NCBI GenBank assembly: GCA_019115425.1
Contig: DXDO01000140.1
Location: 1 to 11,335, forward strand
Source: Candidatus Agathobaculum merdigallinarum
GTDB lineage: Bacteria > Bacillota > Clostridia > Oscillospirales > Butyricicoccaceae
Direction: 5' to 3'
DNA: 11,335 nt
Shown: one piece after another, positions 6,554 through 11,335 of the stretch
How positions within the stretch are numbered: position 1 is the stretch's first letter
Layout: each line of letters begins with the position of its first letter
Notes under the pieces: model-generated
What the model saw: only the letters and a program-made list of their open reading frames with translations
Told to the model about the DNA's origin: nothing
The model's database searches: none
Translations under genes and position numbers: made by a program

Positions 6554-7150
6554 TTAAGGCAATTTCTCTTCTGCCGGACGCTCGGGAACCGGCGCGGTCG
6601 GCAGAATCTTATAAAGGCGGAGCACCAGCTTCATGCCGAAATACAGCAAGACGATCTCCACCGGCAGCATCAGCAGGTTTTTGGGCACACGAACCGCGAG
6701 AAGCGCCGCCATCGCCTTGCCGCCCGTCAGGGTCAGCCACAGGGTATTGAGCCCGATGTTGCAGAACACGTTGATGCAGGTTTTCGCGCCGATCGCGCGC
6801 CAGACAGACACCTTGCGCGGATACAGCCACAGCCCCCAGAACAGACCGGCGACGATTGCCGTGAGCGTATAGCCCGGAAAATAACCGCCCATCGTGAAAC
6901 CGCCCGCGAAATAACCCAACAGATCGGTGCAAACGCCGGCCATCATGGCGACTGACGGGCCGAACAGCATGCCGATCGACGCATTGGTCAGGAAGCCGAA
7001 ACCGATCTTGAGGTCGGGCGGCAGCTTCAGCTCCAGCCCCATCAGATCGAGCGCGATGTTTGCCGCGATCAGAAGCGCAGTCAGCGCGAGGCATCGCGTG
7101 CTTTTCAGCTCCCGCAGCGAGCGGACAAAGATATTAGGAGTTTTGGACAT
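6554..7150 (-). CDS. folT: folate-specific ECF transporter S component FolT
   Basis: This 198-residue hydrophobic protein with about 6 membrane segments matches the substrate-binding (S) subunit of group II energy-coupling-factor transporters: TALLIAANIALDLMGLEL, then KIGFGFLTNASIGMLFGP, AGVCTDLLGYF and GGYFPGYTLTAIVAGLFWG. S components of this type bind folate and use the shared EcfA/A'/T module encoded elsewhere, which is absent here. The folate assignment is strengthened by the THF riboswitch in its leader. ATG 7150 is chosen because GGAGGT (7166-7161) lies 10 bases upstream and takes part in the riboswitch switch; the in-frame ATG at 7189 would start before that Shine-Dalgarno. The gene is followed by a strong terminator and forms a single-gene transcription unit. 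Confidence 0.93.
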   Translation of the reverse strand: MSKTPNIFVRSLRELKSTRCLALTALLIAANIALDLMGLELKLPPDLKIGFGFLTNASIGMLFGPSVAMMAGVCTDLLGYFAGGFTMGGYFPGYTLTAIVAGLFWGLWLYPRKVSVWRAIGAKTCINVFCNIGLNTLWLTLTGGKAMAALLAVRVPKNLLMLPVEIVLLYFGMKLVLRLYKILPTAPVPERPAEEKLP

Positions 7151-7159
7151 AGAAAAAGA

Positions 7160-7211
7160 CACCTCCTCATCAAATTCATCTGTTGCCACAGCGATTTAGG
7201 AGATGCCTAAA
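7160..7211 (-). promoter_or_regulatory. translational expression platform of the folT riboswitch
   Basis: On the minus-strand RNA, CAUCUCCU (7205-7198) can pair over 8 positions, with one G-U, with AGGAGGUG (7167-7160), which contains the folT Shine-Dalgarno. The same anti-Shine-Dalgarno is alternatively part of a small hairpin UUUAGG-CAUCU-CCUAAA (7211-7195). The two structures exclude each other, so this looks like a switch that hides or frees the ribosome site. No U-tract terminator lies between the aptamer and the ATG, which supports control at translation. Confidence 0.7.
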
Positions 7212-7218
7212 CAGTTGC

Positions 7219-7320
7219 AGCAGCGGGATGCGACCACGGCACCGCAGGGGGAACTTCCCTTTCGTCCGCCGAACAACTCCCCGTCTCGGCAGCACTTAAC
7301 GCGCCAAAGTCTACTCTGCT
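7219..7320 (-). promoter_or_regulatory. tetrahydrofolate (THF) riboswitch aptamer
   Basis: The minus-strand leader of folT carries the conserved THF-riboswitch elements in order. GAGUAGA (7316-7310) comes first, then GCGCGUUAAGUG (7304-7293). A GC-rich internal arm (GCCGA...UCGGC) is followed by ACGAA (7265-7261), then GCGGUG and GCAUCCCGCUGC (7231-7220). The ends close a P1 helix, AGCAG (7320-7316) with CUGCU (7223-7219). The class is known to bind reduced folates and to control folT in Firmicutes, which fits the gene downstream. This is recognition by motif, not by a covariance-model search. Confidence 0.9.
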
Positions 7321-7333
7321 TTTTCTGTTCTCT

Positions 7334-7362
7334 ATTGTATAGGCCTTATCACAGTTTGTCAA
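7334..7362 (-). promoter_or_regulatory. sigma-A promoter of folT
   Basis: On the minus strand: -35 TTGACA (7362-7357), 17-bp spacer, -10 TACAAT (7339-7334). Transcription would start near 7327, just before the aptamer, giving a leader of about 177 bases. The -35 and part of the spacer lie inside the last codons of the HAD phosphatase gene. Confidence 0.85.
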
Positions 7363-8155
7363 TACCGAATACCTGGCGGATCGTGCGGCACACACCATCC
7401 TCATCATTGGAGGGGCAGATATGCTTCGCCACCGCCTTGAGCGACTCATGCGCATTTGCCATCGCATAGGACTCCCCTGCCGCCTGTAAAAGCTCCCTGT
7501 CGTTGAGATAGTCGCCGAATGCCATGCACTCCTCCGGCTGGATATACAGCCGGTCGCACAGCGCACCGACCGCCAGTCCCTTATTCACATCCAGACGCAT
7601 CAAATCCACCCAGTCCGCGCCGGACAGGACGATCTGCGTGGTCTGCGCGAGTGATTCAAACGCCTGCGGCAGGACCTGTTCTGCCGTACCCTCACGGAAT
7701 ACCGCGATCTTGCACACCGGCTCGCAGCGCACAAATTCGAGCAGATCGGGCACGCATGTGCGCCGCACGCAGTAATGCGCCATATTTCGAAGGAAGGCCG
7801 GATCGTCCTCATCCTCATACACGCCGCCGTTCCGCGTGGACACAACCGCATGCACGCCCGGCAGCTCGCGCACGATCTCCACCGCGCGGCAGACCACTTC
7901 AACCGGCATGGCCCGAAACGACAGCACCTGCTTTCCGTCGCATACCATCGCGCCGTTTTCGCTGATGAACACCATCTCGTCCGCGATTTCTCCAAACTGC
8001 TGATAGAGCGTGTAATACTGCCGCCCCGAGGCCGGCGCGAAGCGGACCCCGCGCCCCCACAGTTCGTGGATCAGAGGAAACAGCCCCTCTGGGAGGCGTT
8101 TTTTGCTGTCGAGCAGCGTACCGTCCATATCCGCGGCAATCAGTTTGATTGACAT
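7349..8155 (-). CDS. Cof-type HAD-IIB family phosphatase
   Basis: This 268-residue protein has all HAD motifs: DMDGT (nucleophile Asp9 and Asp11), Ser43 in PASGRQ (motif II), Lys192 in VNKGLAVG (motif III) and FGDYLND (213-219, motif IV). The large cap between motifs II and III marks the Cof/IIB subclass. Members are cytoplasmic Mg2+-dependent phosphatases of sugar phosphates, FMN or pyridoxal phosphate; the substrate here is unknown. ATG 8155 is preferred (MSIKLIAADMDG, with AGAGG nine bases upstream) over ATG 8164, which almost touches the Shine-Dalgarno. It has its own promoter at 8191-8219. No terminator separates it from folT, whose promoter overlaps its 3' end, so some read-through into folT is possible. 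Confidence 0.92.
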   Translation of the reverse strand: MSIKLIAADMDGTLLDSKKRLPEGLFPLIHELWGRGVRFAPASGRQYYTLYQQFGEIADEMVFISENGAMVCDGKQVLSFRAMPVEVVCRAVEIVRELPGVHAVVSTRNGGVYEDEDDPAFLRNMAHYCVRRTCVPDLLEFVRCEPVCKIAVFREGTAEQVLPQAFESLAQTTQIVLSGADWVDLMRLDVNKGLAVGALCDRLYIQPEECMAFGDYLNDRELLQAAGESYAMANAHESLKAVAKHICPSNDEDGVCRTIRQVFGIDKL

Positions 8156-8190
8156 TGCGCCCATCCTCTCCTATATTTCATCCAAAAAAT

Positions 8191-8219
8191 AGTATAACAT
8201 TCTTCCCCTGCTGTGTCAT
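8191..8219 (-). promoter_or_regulatory. sigma-A promoter of the HAD phosphatase gene
   Basis: On the minus strand: -35 ATGACA (8219-8214), 17-bp spacer, -10 TATACT (8196-8191). The expected leader is about 30 bases. It lies just downstream of the feoB terminator, which insulates it. Confidence 0.7.
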
Positions 8220-8231
8220 CCCTCAAATCAG

Positions 8232-8266
8232 ACAAAAGCAGGGCCGCGCCAACCGGCGCAGCCCTG
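8232..8266 (-). terminator. intrinsic terminator after feoB
   Basis: On the minus strand CAGGGCTGCGCC (8266-8255) pairs with GGCGCGGCCCTG (8250-8239), a 12-bp stem with one U-G pair and a GGTT loop. It is followed by CTTTTGTC. It lies about 10 bases past the feoB stop. Confidence 0.88.
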
Positions 8267-8275
8267 TCATTTCTG

Positions 8276-10297
8276 TTACAGGATCAGGGTCCCCACCTGA
8301 TAGATCACCATGGCGGCGAGATACGCCAGCACCGTCTGGAATGCCGCCGCGCCGAACGCCCAGCGCCAGCCGCCCATCTCGCGTTTGATGGTTGCAAACG
8401 CGGACATGCACGGCATGTACAGCAGCGTGAACACAAGGAAGGAATAACCCGCCAGCGGTGTAAACACGGTGCTCAAAATGCCGGACAGCAGCGCGCTGTC
8501 TCCGCCCGCGCCGTACAGCACGCTCATCGTGGATACGACCGCCTCCTTGGCCACCAGTCCGGTCAGCAGCGCTACCGATTCCTGCCACTCGCCAAAGCCG
8601 AGCGGCGCGAAGATCGGCGCGATCGCCGTGCCGATCACCCCGAGGATGCTCTCGCCCGCATCCTGCGCAACAGACAGCATAGGCGTGAAATTTTGCAGAA
8701 GCCAGATAACCACGCTCATCAGGAAGATGATCGTGCCTGCGCGGGTGATGAAGTCCTTTGCCTTCTGCCACATGTTGAGCACCGTGCCCTTGAACGAGGG
8801 CATGCGGTAAGTCGGCAGTTCGAGCACAAAACCCGAGGATACCCCGCGGAAGATCGTCTTTTTGAGGATAAATCCTGCGACAATGCCCATCAAAATGCCC
8901 AGCACATACAGGCTGATGACCACCAATCCCTGATGCGTCGGAAACAGCGCGCCCGCAACCAGCGCGTAAACCGGCAGCTTGGCGCCGCAGGACATAAACG
9001 GCGTCAGCATGATGGTCATACGGCGGTCGGCGTCGTTTTCCATCGTGCGCGCGGCCATGACCGCGGGCGTGGTGCAGCCGAAGCCCATCAGCATGGGCAC
9101 GAACGACTTGCCCGACAGGCCGATGCGGCGCAGCAGCGTATCCATGATGAACGCCACGCGCGCAAGATAACCTGTGTCCTCCAGAACGGACAGGAAGAAA
9201 AACAGGATGACGATCTGCGGCAAAAAGCTCAGCACGCCGCCCACGCCGCTGATCGCGCCGTCGCAGATCAGGTCAATCAGCCATCCCTGGGTATGGATCG
9301 CGGTCAGCCCGCCGCGCACCGCAGGCGAGATCAGCTCCTGAATCAGATATTCCATGCCGTCGCCCAGCCACGAGCCGAGCGGCCCAAAGGTGGTCCAGAA
9401 CATCAGGAACATGAAAAACGCAAAAATGGGCAGCGCCCACACGCGGTGGAGCACGATCGCATCGATGCGCTCGGTAACGGTGAGCTTATGCTCCTTGGGG
9501 CGCTTGTAAGAGGCGCTCACAATTTCCTCTATGTAGTCGTACAGCGCGTCCGCAAGCACCATTTCGTTATCGGTGGAATTGGCGTGGCTGTGCATGCCCT
9601 CGGCGAGCGCGTCCAGCTGCTCGCGCATCTCGCGCGGCATATCGCCGCCGTATTTGGCCCATAGCGCCTTGTCGCCCTCGAGCAGCTTGGCGGCGTAAAA
9701 CGGCAGGCTGCACTCCCGCAGCGGCAGAGGCCGCAGCAGATCGCCCGCGCGGCGGATGGCCGCGCCCACACCGTGCAGATACGTGGGCTGCTGCGCGGGC
9801 GCGCGCATGCCGTGCGCCAAACCGTCCAGCAGGTCGTGAATGTTTTCGCCTTTTTTAGCCGAGATCGGCACGACCGGAACGCCCAGCCGCTTGGACAGCT
9901 CGTCGCAGTTGATCTCGACGCCCTGCGCGCGCACATCATCCATGAAGCCGAGCGCCACCACCATGGGCAGGCCGAGCGAGATAAGCTGCAAGGTCAGATA
10001 CAGGTTGCGCTCGATATTGGCCGCATCCACGATGTTGAGGATGCCGTCCAGCTCGTCCGACAGCACGTATTCACGCGCGATGATCTCCTCCTGCGTATAG
10101 GGCGACAGCGAGTAGATGCCGGGCAGGTCTACAATATCGATGCCGATGCCGTCGTGACAGACGTGGCCGGTTTTTCGGTCAACCGTCACGCCCGGCCAGT
10201 TGCCAACATGCTGGTTGGAGCCGGTCAGACGGTTAAACAGCGTGGTCTTGCCGCTGTTCGGGTTGCCGATGATGGCGATGGTCCTCTTCTCGCTCAT
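8276..10297 (-). CDS. feoB: ferrous iron transport protein B (FeoB)
   Basis: FeoB is the inner-membrane Fe2+ permease with an N-terminal G domain. In this 673-residue protein: G1 GNPNSGKT (11-18), switch I HVGNWPGVTVDRKTG with Thr38 (G2), G3 DLPG (57-60), a SAKKG G5-like loop (146-150), then the helical FeoB-specific region to about residue 270. The membrane part follows, with GVGGVLSFLPQIVILFF, GFGCTTPAVMAART and SCGAKLPVYAL, the two Cys-containing gate motifs. One oddity is the G4 motif: family members usually have N-x-x-D, but here it reads GFMD (117-120), so the guanine-contacting Asn is Gly. The ATG lies 7 bases after GGAGG and overlaps the feoA stop by 4 bases, so the two are translationally coupled. 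Confidence 0.97.
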   Translation of the reverse strand: MSEKRTIAIIGNPNSGKTTLFNRLTGSNQHVGNWPGVTVDRKTGHVCHDGIGIDIVDLPGIYSLSPYTQEEIIAREYVLSDELDGILNIVDAANIERNLYLTLQLISLGLPMVVALGFMDDVRAQGVEINCDELSKRLGVPVVPISAKKGENIHDLLDGLAHGMRAPAQQPTYLHGVGAAIRRAGDLLRPLPLRECSLPFYAAKLLEGDKALWAKYGGDMPREMREQLDALAEGMHSHANSTDNEMVLADALYDYIEEIVSASYKRPKEHKLTVTERIDAIVLHRVWALPIFAFFMFLMFWTTFGPLGSWLGDGMEYLIQELISPAVRGGLTAIHTQGWLIDLICDGAISGVGGVLSFLPQIVILFFFLSVLEDTGYLARVAFIMDTLLRRIGLSGKSFVPMLMGFGCTTPAVMAARTMENDADRRMTIMLTPFMSCGAKLPVYALVAGALFPTHQGLVVISLYVLGILMGIVAGFILKKTIFRGVSSGFVLELPTYRMPSFKGTVLNMWQKAKDFITRAGTIIFLMSVVIWLLQNFTPMLSVAQDAGESILGVIGTAIAPIFAPLGFGEWQESVALLTGLVAKEAVVSTMSVLYGAGGDSALLSGILSTVFTPLAGYSFLVFTLLYMPCMSAFATIKREMGGWRWAFGAAAFQTVLAYLAAMVIYQVGTLIL

Positions 10298-10524
10298 GCG
10301 CCCGCCTCCAGCACGATCTTTTTCGCTTCCGCGCGGCGCAACGAGAGGCTGTATCCCCGCAGGCGCACCGCGATCGGGTCGCCGAAGGGAGCGATACGCT
10401 CCATCGTCACCACCACGCCCTTGGTGATGCCCATATCGAGAAAATGCCGTTTGAGCGCACCTTCGGCCGTGATCCGGTCGACCACGCCGCTTTGTCCCGG
10501 TCTTAAGTTATTGAGTGTTTTCAT
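10294..10524 (-). CDS. feoA: ferrous iron transport protein A (FeoA)
   Basis: This 76-residue SH3-like protein is typical of FeoA: LRPGQSGVVDRITAEG, then LKRHFLDMGITKGVVVTM, then APFGDPIAVRLRGYSLSLRRAEAKKI. It is a cytoplasmic partner needed for FeoB-driven Fe2+ uptake. GGGAG lies 6 bases before the ATG, and the stop overlaps the feoB start (ATGA). A strong promoter (10604-10632) and an intrinsic terminator-like hairpin (10541-10569) lie upstream, leaving only 16 bases between the U tract and the start codon. Expression therefore probably depends on terminator read-through. Confidence 0.95.
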   Translation of the reverse strand: MKTLNNLRPGQSGVVDRITAEGALKRHFLDMGITKGVVVTMERIAPFGDPIAVRLRGYSLSLRRAEAKKIVLEAGA

Positions 10525-10540
10525 ATCTGTCTCCCAATAG

Positions 10541-10569
10541 AAAAATCAGGCGCACCGCACGGCGCGCCT
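10541..10569 (-). terminator. leader terminator (putative attenuator) of feoAB
   Basis: On the minus-strand RNA AGGCGCGCC (10569-10561) pairs with GGUGCGCCU (10556-10548), 9 bp with one G-U and a GUGC loop, followed by GA and UUUUU (10545-10541). It sits inside the transcribed leader, downstream of the feoAB promoter and before the feoA Shine-Dalgarno. CACGG near the RNA 5' end (10594-10590) could pair with CCGUG (10562-10558) in the stem and loop, a weak possible antiterminator. Confidence 0.75.
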
Positions 10570-10603
10570 TTTGTCATTTCATATAAAATCCGTGTGCCTT
10601 TTT

Positions 10604-10632
10604 ATTATAAAATGTCTATTGGGGATTGTCAA
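10604..10632 (-). promoter_or_regulatory. perfect-consensus sigma-A promoter of feoAB
   Basis: On the minus strand: TTGACA (10632-10627), 17-bp spacer, TATAAT (10609-10604), matching consensus at all 12 positions. The start is expected near 10597. An imperfect palindrome ATTTCATATAAAAT (10576-10589) lies just downstream of the start, and CCCAATAGA sits in the promoter spacer; either could be a repressor site. I see no clear Fur box. Confidence 0.85.
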
Positions 10633-10679
10633 CCGACAGGGACAGAAAGTAGCCCTGCCCTGCTCAGTCATGCGCGATT

Positions 10680-10925
10680 TTACTCGTCATCTTCCTCCGC
10701 GCATCCCGCCTGTTGGCGCCGCGCAATCCGGTATTCCAGATATTCGTCCCTTTGATCCAGTACATCGACCTGCCTCCTGCGGCGCATTTTCATCTCGGTC
10801 TCATCCGGATCGACCATGATACAGTCGTCGCACATACCGTAGGAATTGACCGAAATCCCGATCAGCGTGCAGTGTCCCTCCTCATAATAAATGCACCATT
10901 TGTTTTCACAATCCATATACTGCAT
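10680..10925 (-). CDS. small Cys-rich protein of unknown function
   Basis: This is an 81-residue protein. The N-terminal 35 residues hold five cysteines, Cys6, Cys11, Cys19, Cys32 and Cys35 (CENKWC, GHC, GMCDDC), a pattern that could bind Zn or an Fe-S cluster. The rest is highly charged and probably helical (RRRRQVDVLDQRDEYLEYR) with an acidic tail. Similar short proteins with the C-x4-C-x7-C and GMCDDC pattern are, from memory, common in gut Clostridia and have no known function. The ATG has AGGGGTGA just upstream. It is upstream of feoAB on the same strand but separated from it by a consensus promoter. It is divergent from the RHH gene and its promoter overlaps the inverted repeats of the spacer. 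Confidence 0.75.
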   Translation of the reverse strand: MQYMDCENKWCIYYEEGHCTLIGISVNSYGMCDDCIMVDPDETEMKMRRRRQVDVLDQRDEYLEYRIARRQQAGCAEEDDE

Positions 10926-10943
10926 AGTATCACCCCTATCCTG

Positions 10944-10972
10944 AGTATATCAATTCTATTAGAAAATTACAA
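10944..10972 (-). promoter_or_regulatory. promoter of the small Cys-rich protein gene
   Basis: On the minus strand: -35 TTGTAA (10972-10967), 17-bp spacer, -10 TATACT (10949-10944), giving a leader of about 12 bases. The spacer consists largely of one arm of the inverted repeat 10957-10987, so a protein bound there would block this promoter. Confidence 0.6.
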
Positions 10973-11008
10973 TATACTTTTCTAATATGTTTTATATTTC
11001 TAACATAT
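10957..11008. repeat. two perfect inverted repeats, candidate operator of the divergent pair
   Basis: The first repeat is TATTAGAAAA (10957-10966), an 11-base spacer, then TTTTCTAATA (10978-10987). The second is ATATGTT (10985-10991), a 10-base spacer, then AACATAT (11002-11008). A third related box, ATTTCTAACATA (10996-11007), repeats TTTTCTAATATG (10978-10989) with 9 of 12 matches at an 18-base offset. The block covers the -35 and spacer of the Cys-rich gene promoter and the region upstream of the RHH gene. Binding by the RHH protein is inference. Confidence 0.65.
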
Positions 11009-11035
11009 CATAAAATTATAATAGAGGTGAGAAGC

Positions 11036-11209
11036 GTGAAATTTACCATAAAGCCTACACAAAACAAAGATGAAGCCACCTACAAAACACTATACATCAA
11101 GCAATCCCTCGTGGATGCTATCGACAAGATCGCCAAAGAAAACAACACCAGCTGGAATAACGTTGTGATTTCGATGATCGAAAGCTGTCTCAGCGAGGAG
11201 GATGAATGA
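11036..11209 (+). CDS. small ribbon-helix-helix (CopG/Arc-like) DNA-binding protein
   Basis: This is a 57-residue protein. After a basic N-terminal stretch, KTLYIKQSLVDAIDKIA forms the strand and first helix, and NNTSWNNVVISMIESCL the turn and second helix. This is the ribbon-helix-helix layout of Arc/MetJ/CopG-type repressors, with an acidic tail (SEEDE). Such proteins bind DNA as dimers through the paired strands, often repressing their own promoters. GTG 11036 is chosen because GAGGTGA (11024-11030) is the Shine-Dalgarno; an upstream GTG at 11027 lies within it. Its composition is more AT-rich than its neighbours, which suggests acquisition. A GAGGAG just before its stop and an overlapping ATG at 11206 could couple it to a following frame. 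It could be a plasmid- or transposon-type regulator or an antitoxin; no toxin is visible here. Confidence 0.7.
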   Translation: MKFTIKPTQNKDEATYKTLYIKQSLVDAIDKIAKENNTSWNNVVISMIESCLSEEDE

Positions 11210-11213
11210 ACAC

Positions 11214-11335
11214 ATCCACCAGCGAAGCTGGTGGTTGTCACTATGCGGGCATAGCCCTTTGTTCCTCGCGGACGCGTGCAACGCGTAATACGGTCTGCCA
11301 GTTGCGTAAAGACTGTTACTTGCCGCCCGTGAACG
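11214..11335. other. hairpin-rich segment at the window edge, possible mobile-element terminus or structured RNA
   Basis: Directly after the RHH gene lie three compact palindromes: CCACCAGC-GAA-GCTGGTGG (11216-11234, 8-bp perfect stem), CTATG-CGGG-CATAG (11241-11254) and ACGCGT-GCA-ACGCGT (11272-11286). GC content jumps compared with the RHH gene. None of the hairpins is followed by a T run on either strand, so they do not look like simple terminators. Clustered hairpins at one edge are known from IS200/IS605-type ends and their TnpB guide RNAs, but no transposase is inside the window and this identity is only a suggestion. Confidence 0.35.

Noticed and set aside
8213..9664. 483-codon open frame on the plus strand, antisense to feoB
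   Set aside because: It is the shadow of feoB codon bias. The translation is a His/Arg/Gln-rich low-complexity string with no domain, while the minus strand has clear FeoB motifs.
10633..10679. CAGGG/CCCTG repeats after the Cys-rich gene as a terminator
   Set aside because: The stem is short with a long loop and no T run; no termination signal can be supported there.
11090..11281. 63-codon minus-strand frame across the RHH gene end and the hairpins
   Set aside because: It is antisense to the better supported RHH frame, with no motif and no ribosome site.
11206..11335. Open frame starting ATG 11206, overlapping the RHH stop and running off the window
   Set aside because: It has a GAGGAG just upstream and stays open for 43 codons, but it reads straight through the palindromes and yields no recognisable protein segment. 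Only sequence beyond the window could decide; it is mentioned with the hairpin block and not called as a gene.
1..11335. CRISPR array or complete defence system
   Set aside because: No regularly spaced direct repeats and no cas, restriction, toxin-antitoxin or reverse-transcriptase genes are visible; the RHH protein has no toxin partner inside the window.

Overview
The window looks like chromosomal DNA of a moderately GC-rich member of the Clostridia (Firmicutes), perhaps from the Ruminococcaceae/Oscillospiraceae side. The reasons are: tRNA genes with an encoded CCA end, strong Shine-Dalgarno sequences, consensus sigma-A promoters (TTGACA/TATAAT with 17-bp spacers), a tetrahydrofolate (THF) riboswitch in front of a folate ECF S component, a short clostridial FeoA/FeoB pair, and a small Cys-rich protein of a kind common in gut Clostridia. 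The genus is an inference.

Layout. At the left edge two tRNA genes (Thr-UGU, then Tyr-GUA) lie on the minus strand behind their own promoter, next to an XRE-type regulator gene with its own consensus promoter. Diverging from the regulator is a plus-strand operon from about 1190 to 4690: a PaaI-type hot-dog thioesterase, the adenine glycosylase MutY, a family-6 uracil/hypoxanthine-DNA glycosylase and a MATE efflux pump. The first three genes overlap by 4 bases each, so two base-excision repair enzymes for oxidised and deaminated bases are translationally coupled. The operon ends at a bidirectional terminator.

From 4763 to 10632 everything is on the minus strand: a mannitol-dehydrogenase-family (fructuronate-reductase-like) oxidoreductase; folT, with a THF riboswitch and a visible anti-Shine-Dalgarno switch; a Cof-type HAD phosphatase whose 3' end contains the folT promoter; and feoAB for ferrous iron uptake. 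The feoAB leader has a perfect sigma-A promoter, but an intrinsic terminator sits between that promoter and feoA, which suggests attenuation.

The right end (10680-11335) differs. A Cys-rich small protein (minus) and a ribbon-helix-helix DNA-binding protein (plus) diverge from a very AT-rich spacer with two perfect inverted repeats that look like operators. After the RHH gene the DNA turns into a run of hairpins (8-bp CCACCAGC/GCTGGTGG and others) with no recognisable coding function. This resembles the structured terminus of a mobile element or a structured RNA, but the window ends before it can be identified.

The best leads are the right-hand RHH/operator/hairpin segment, the feoAB leader, the folT riboswitch platform, the apparent ACG start of the MATE gene, and altered signature residues in FeoB (G4 motif) and the mannitol-dehydrogenase-family enzyme.
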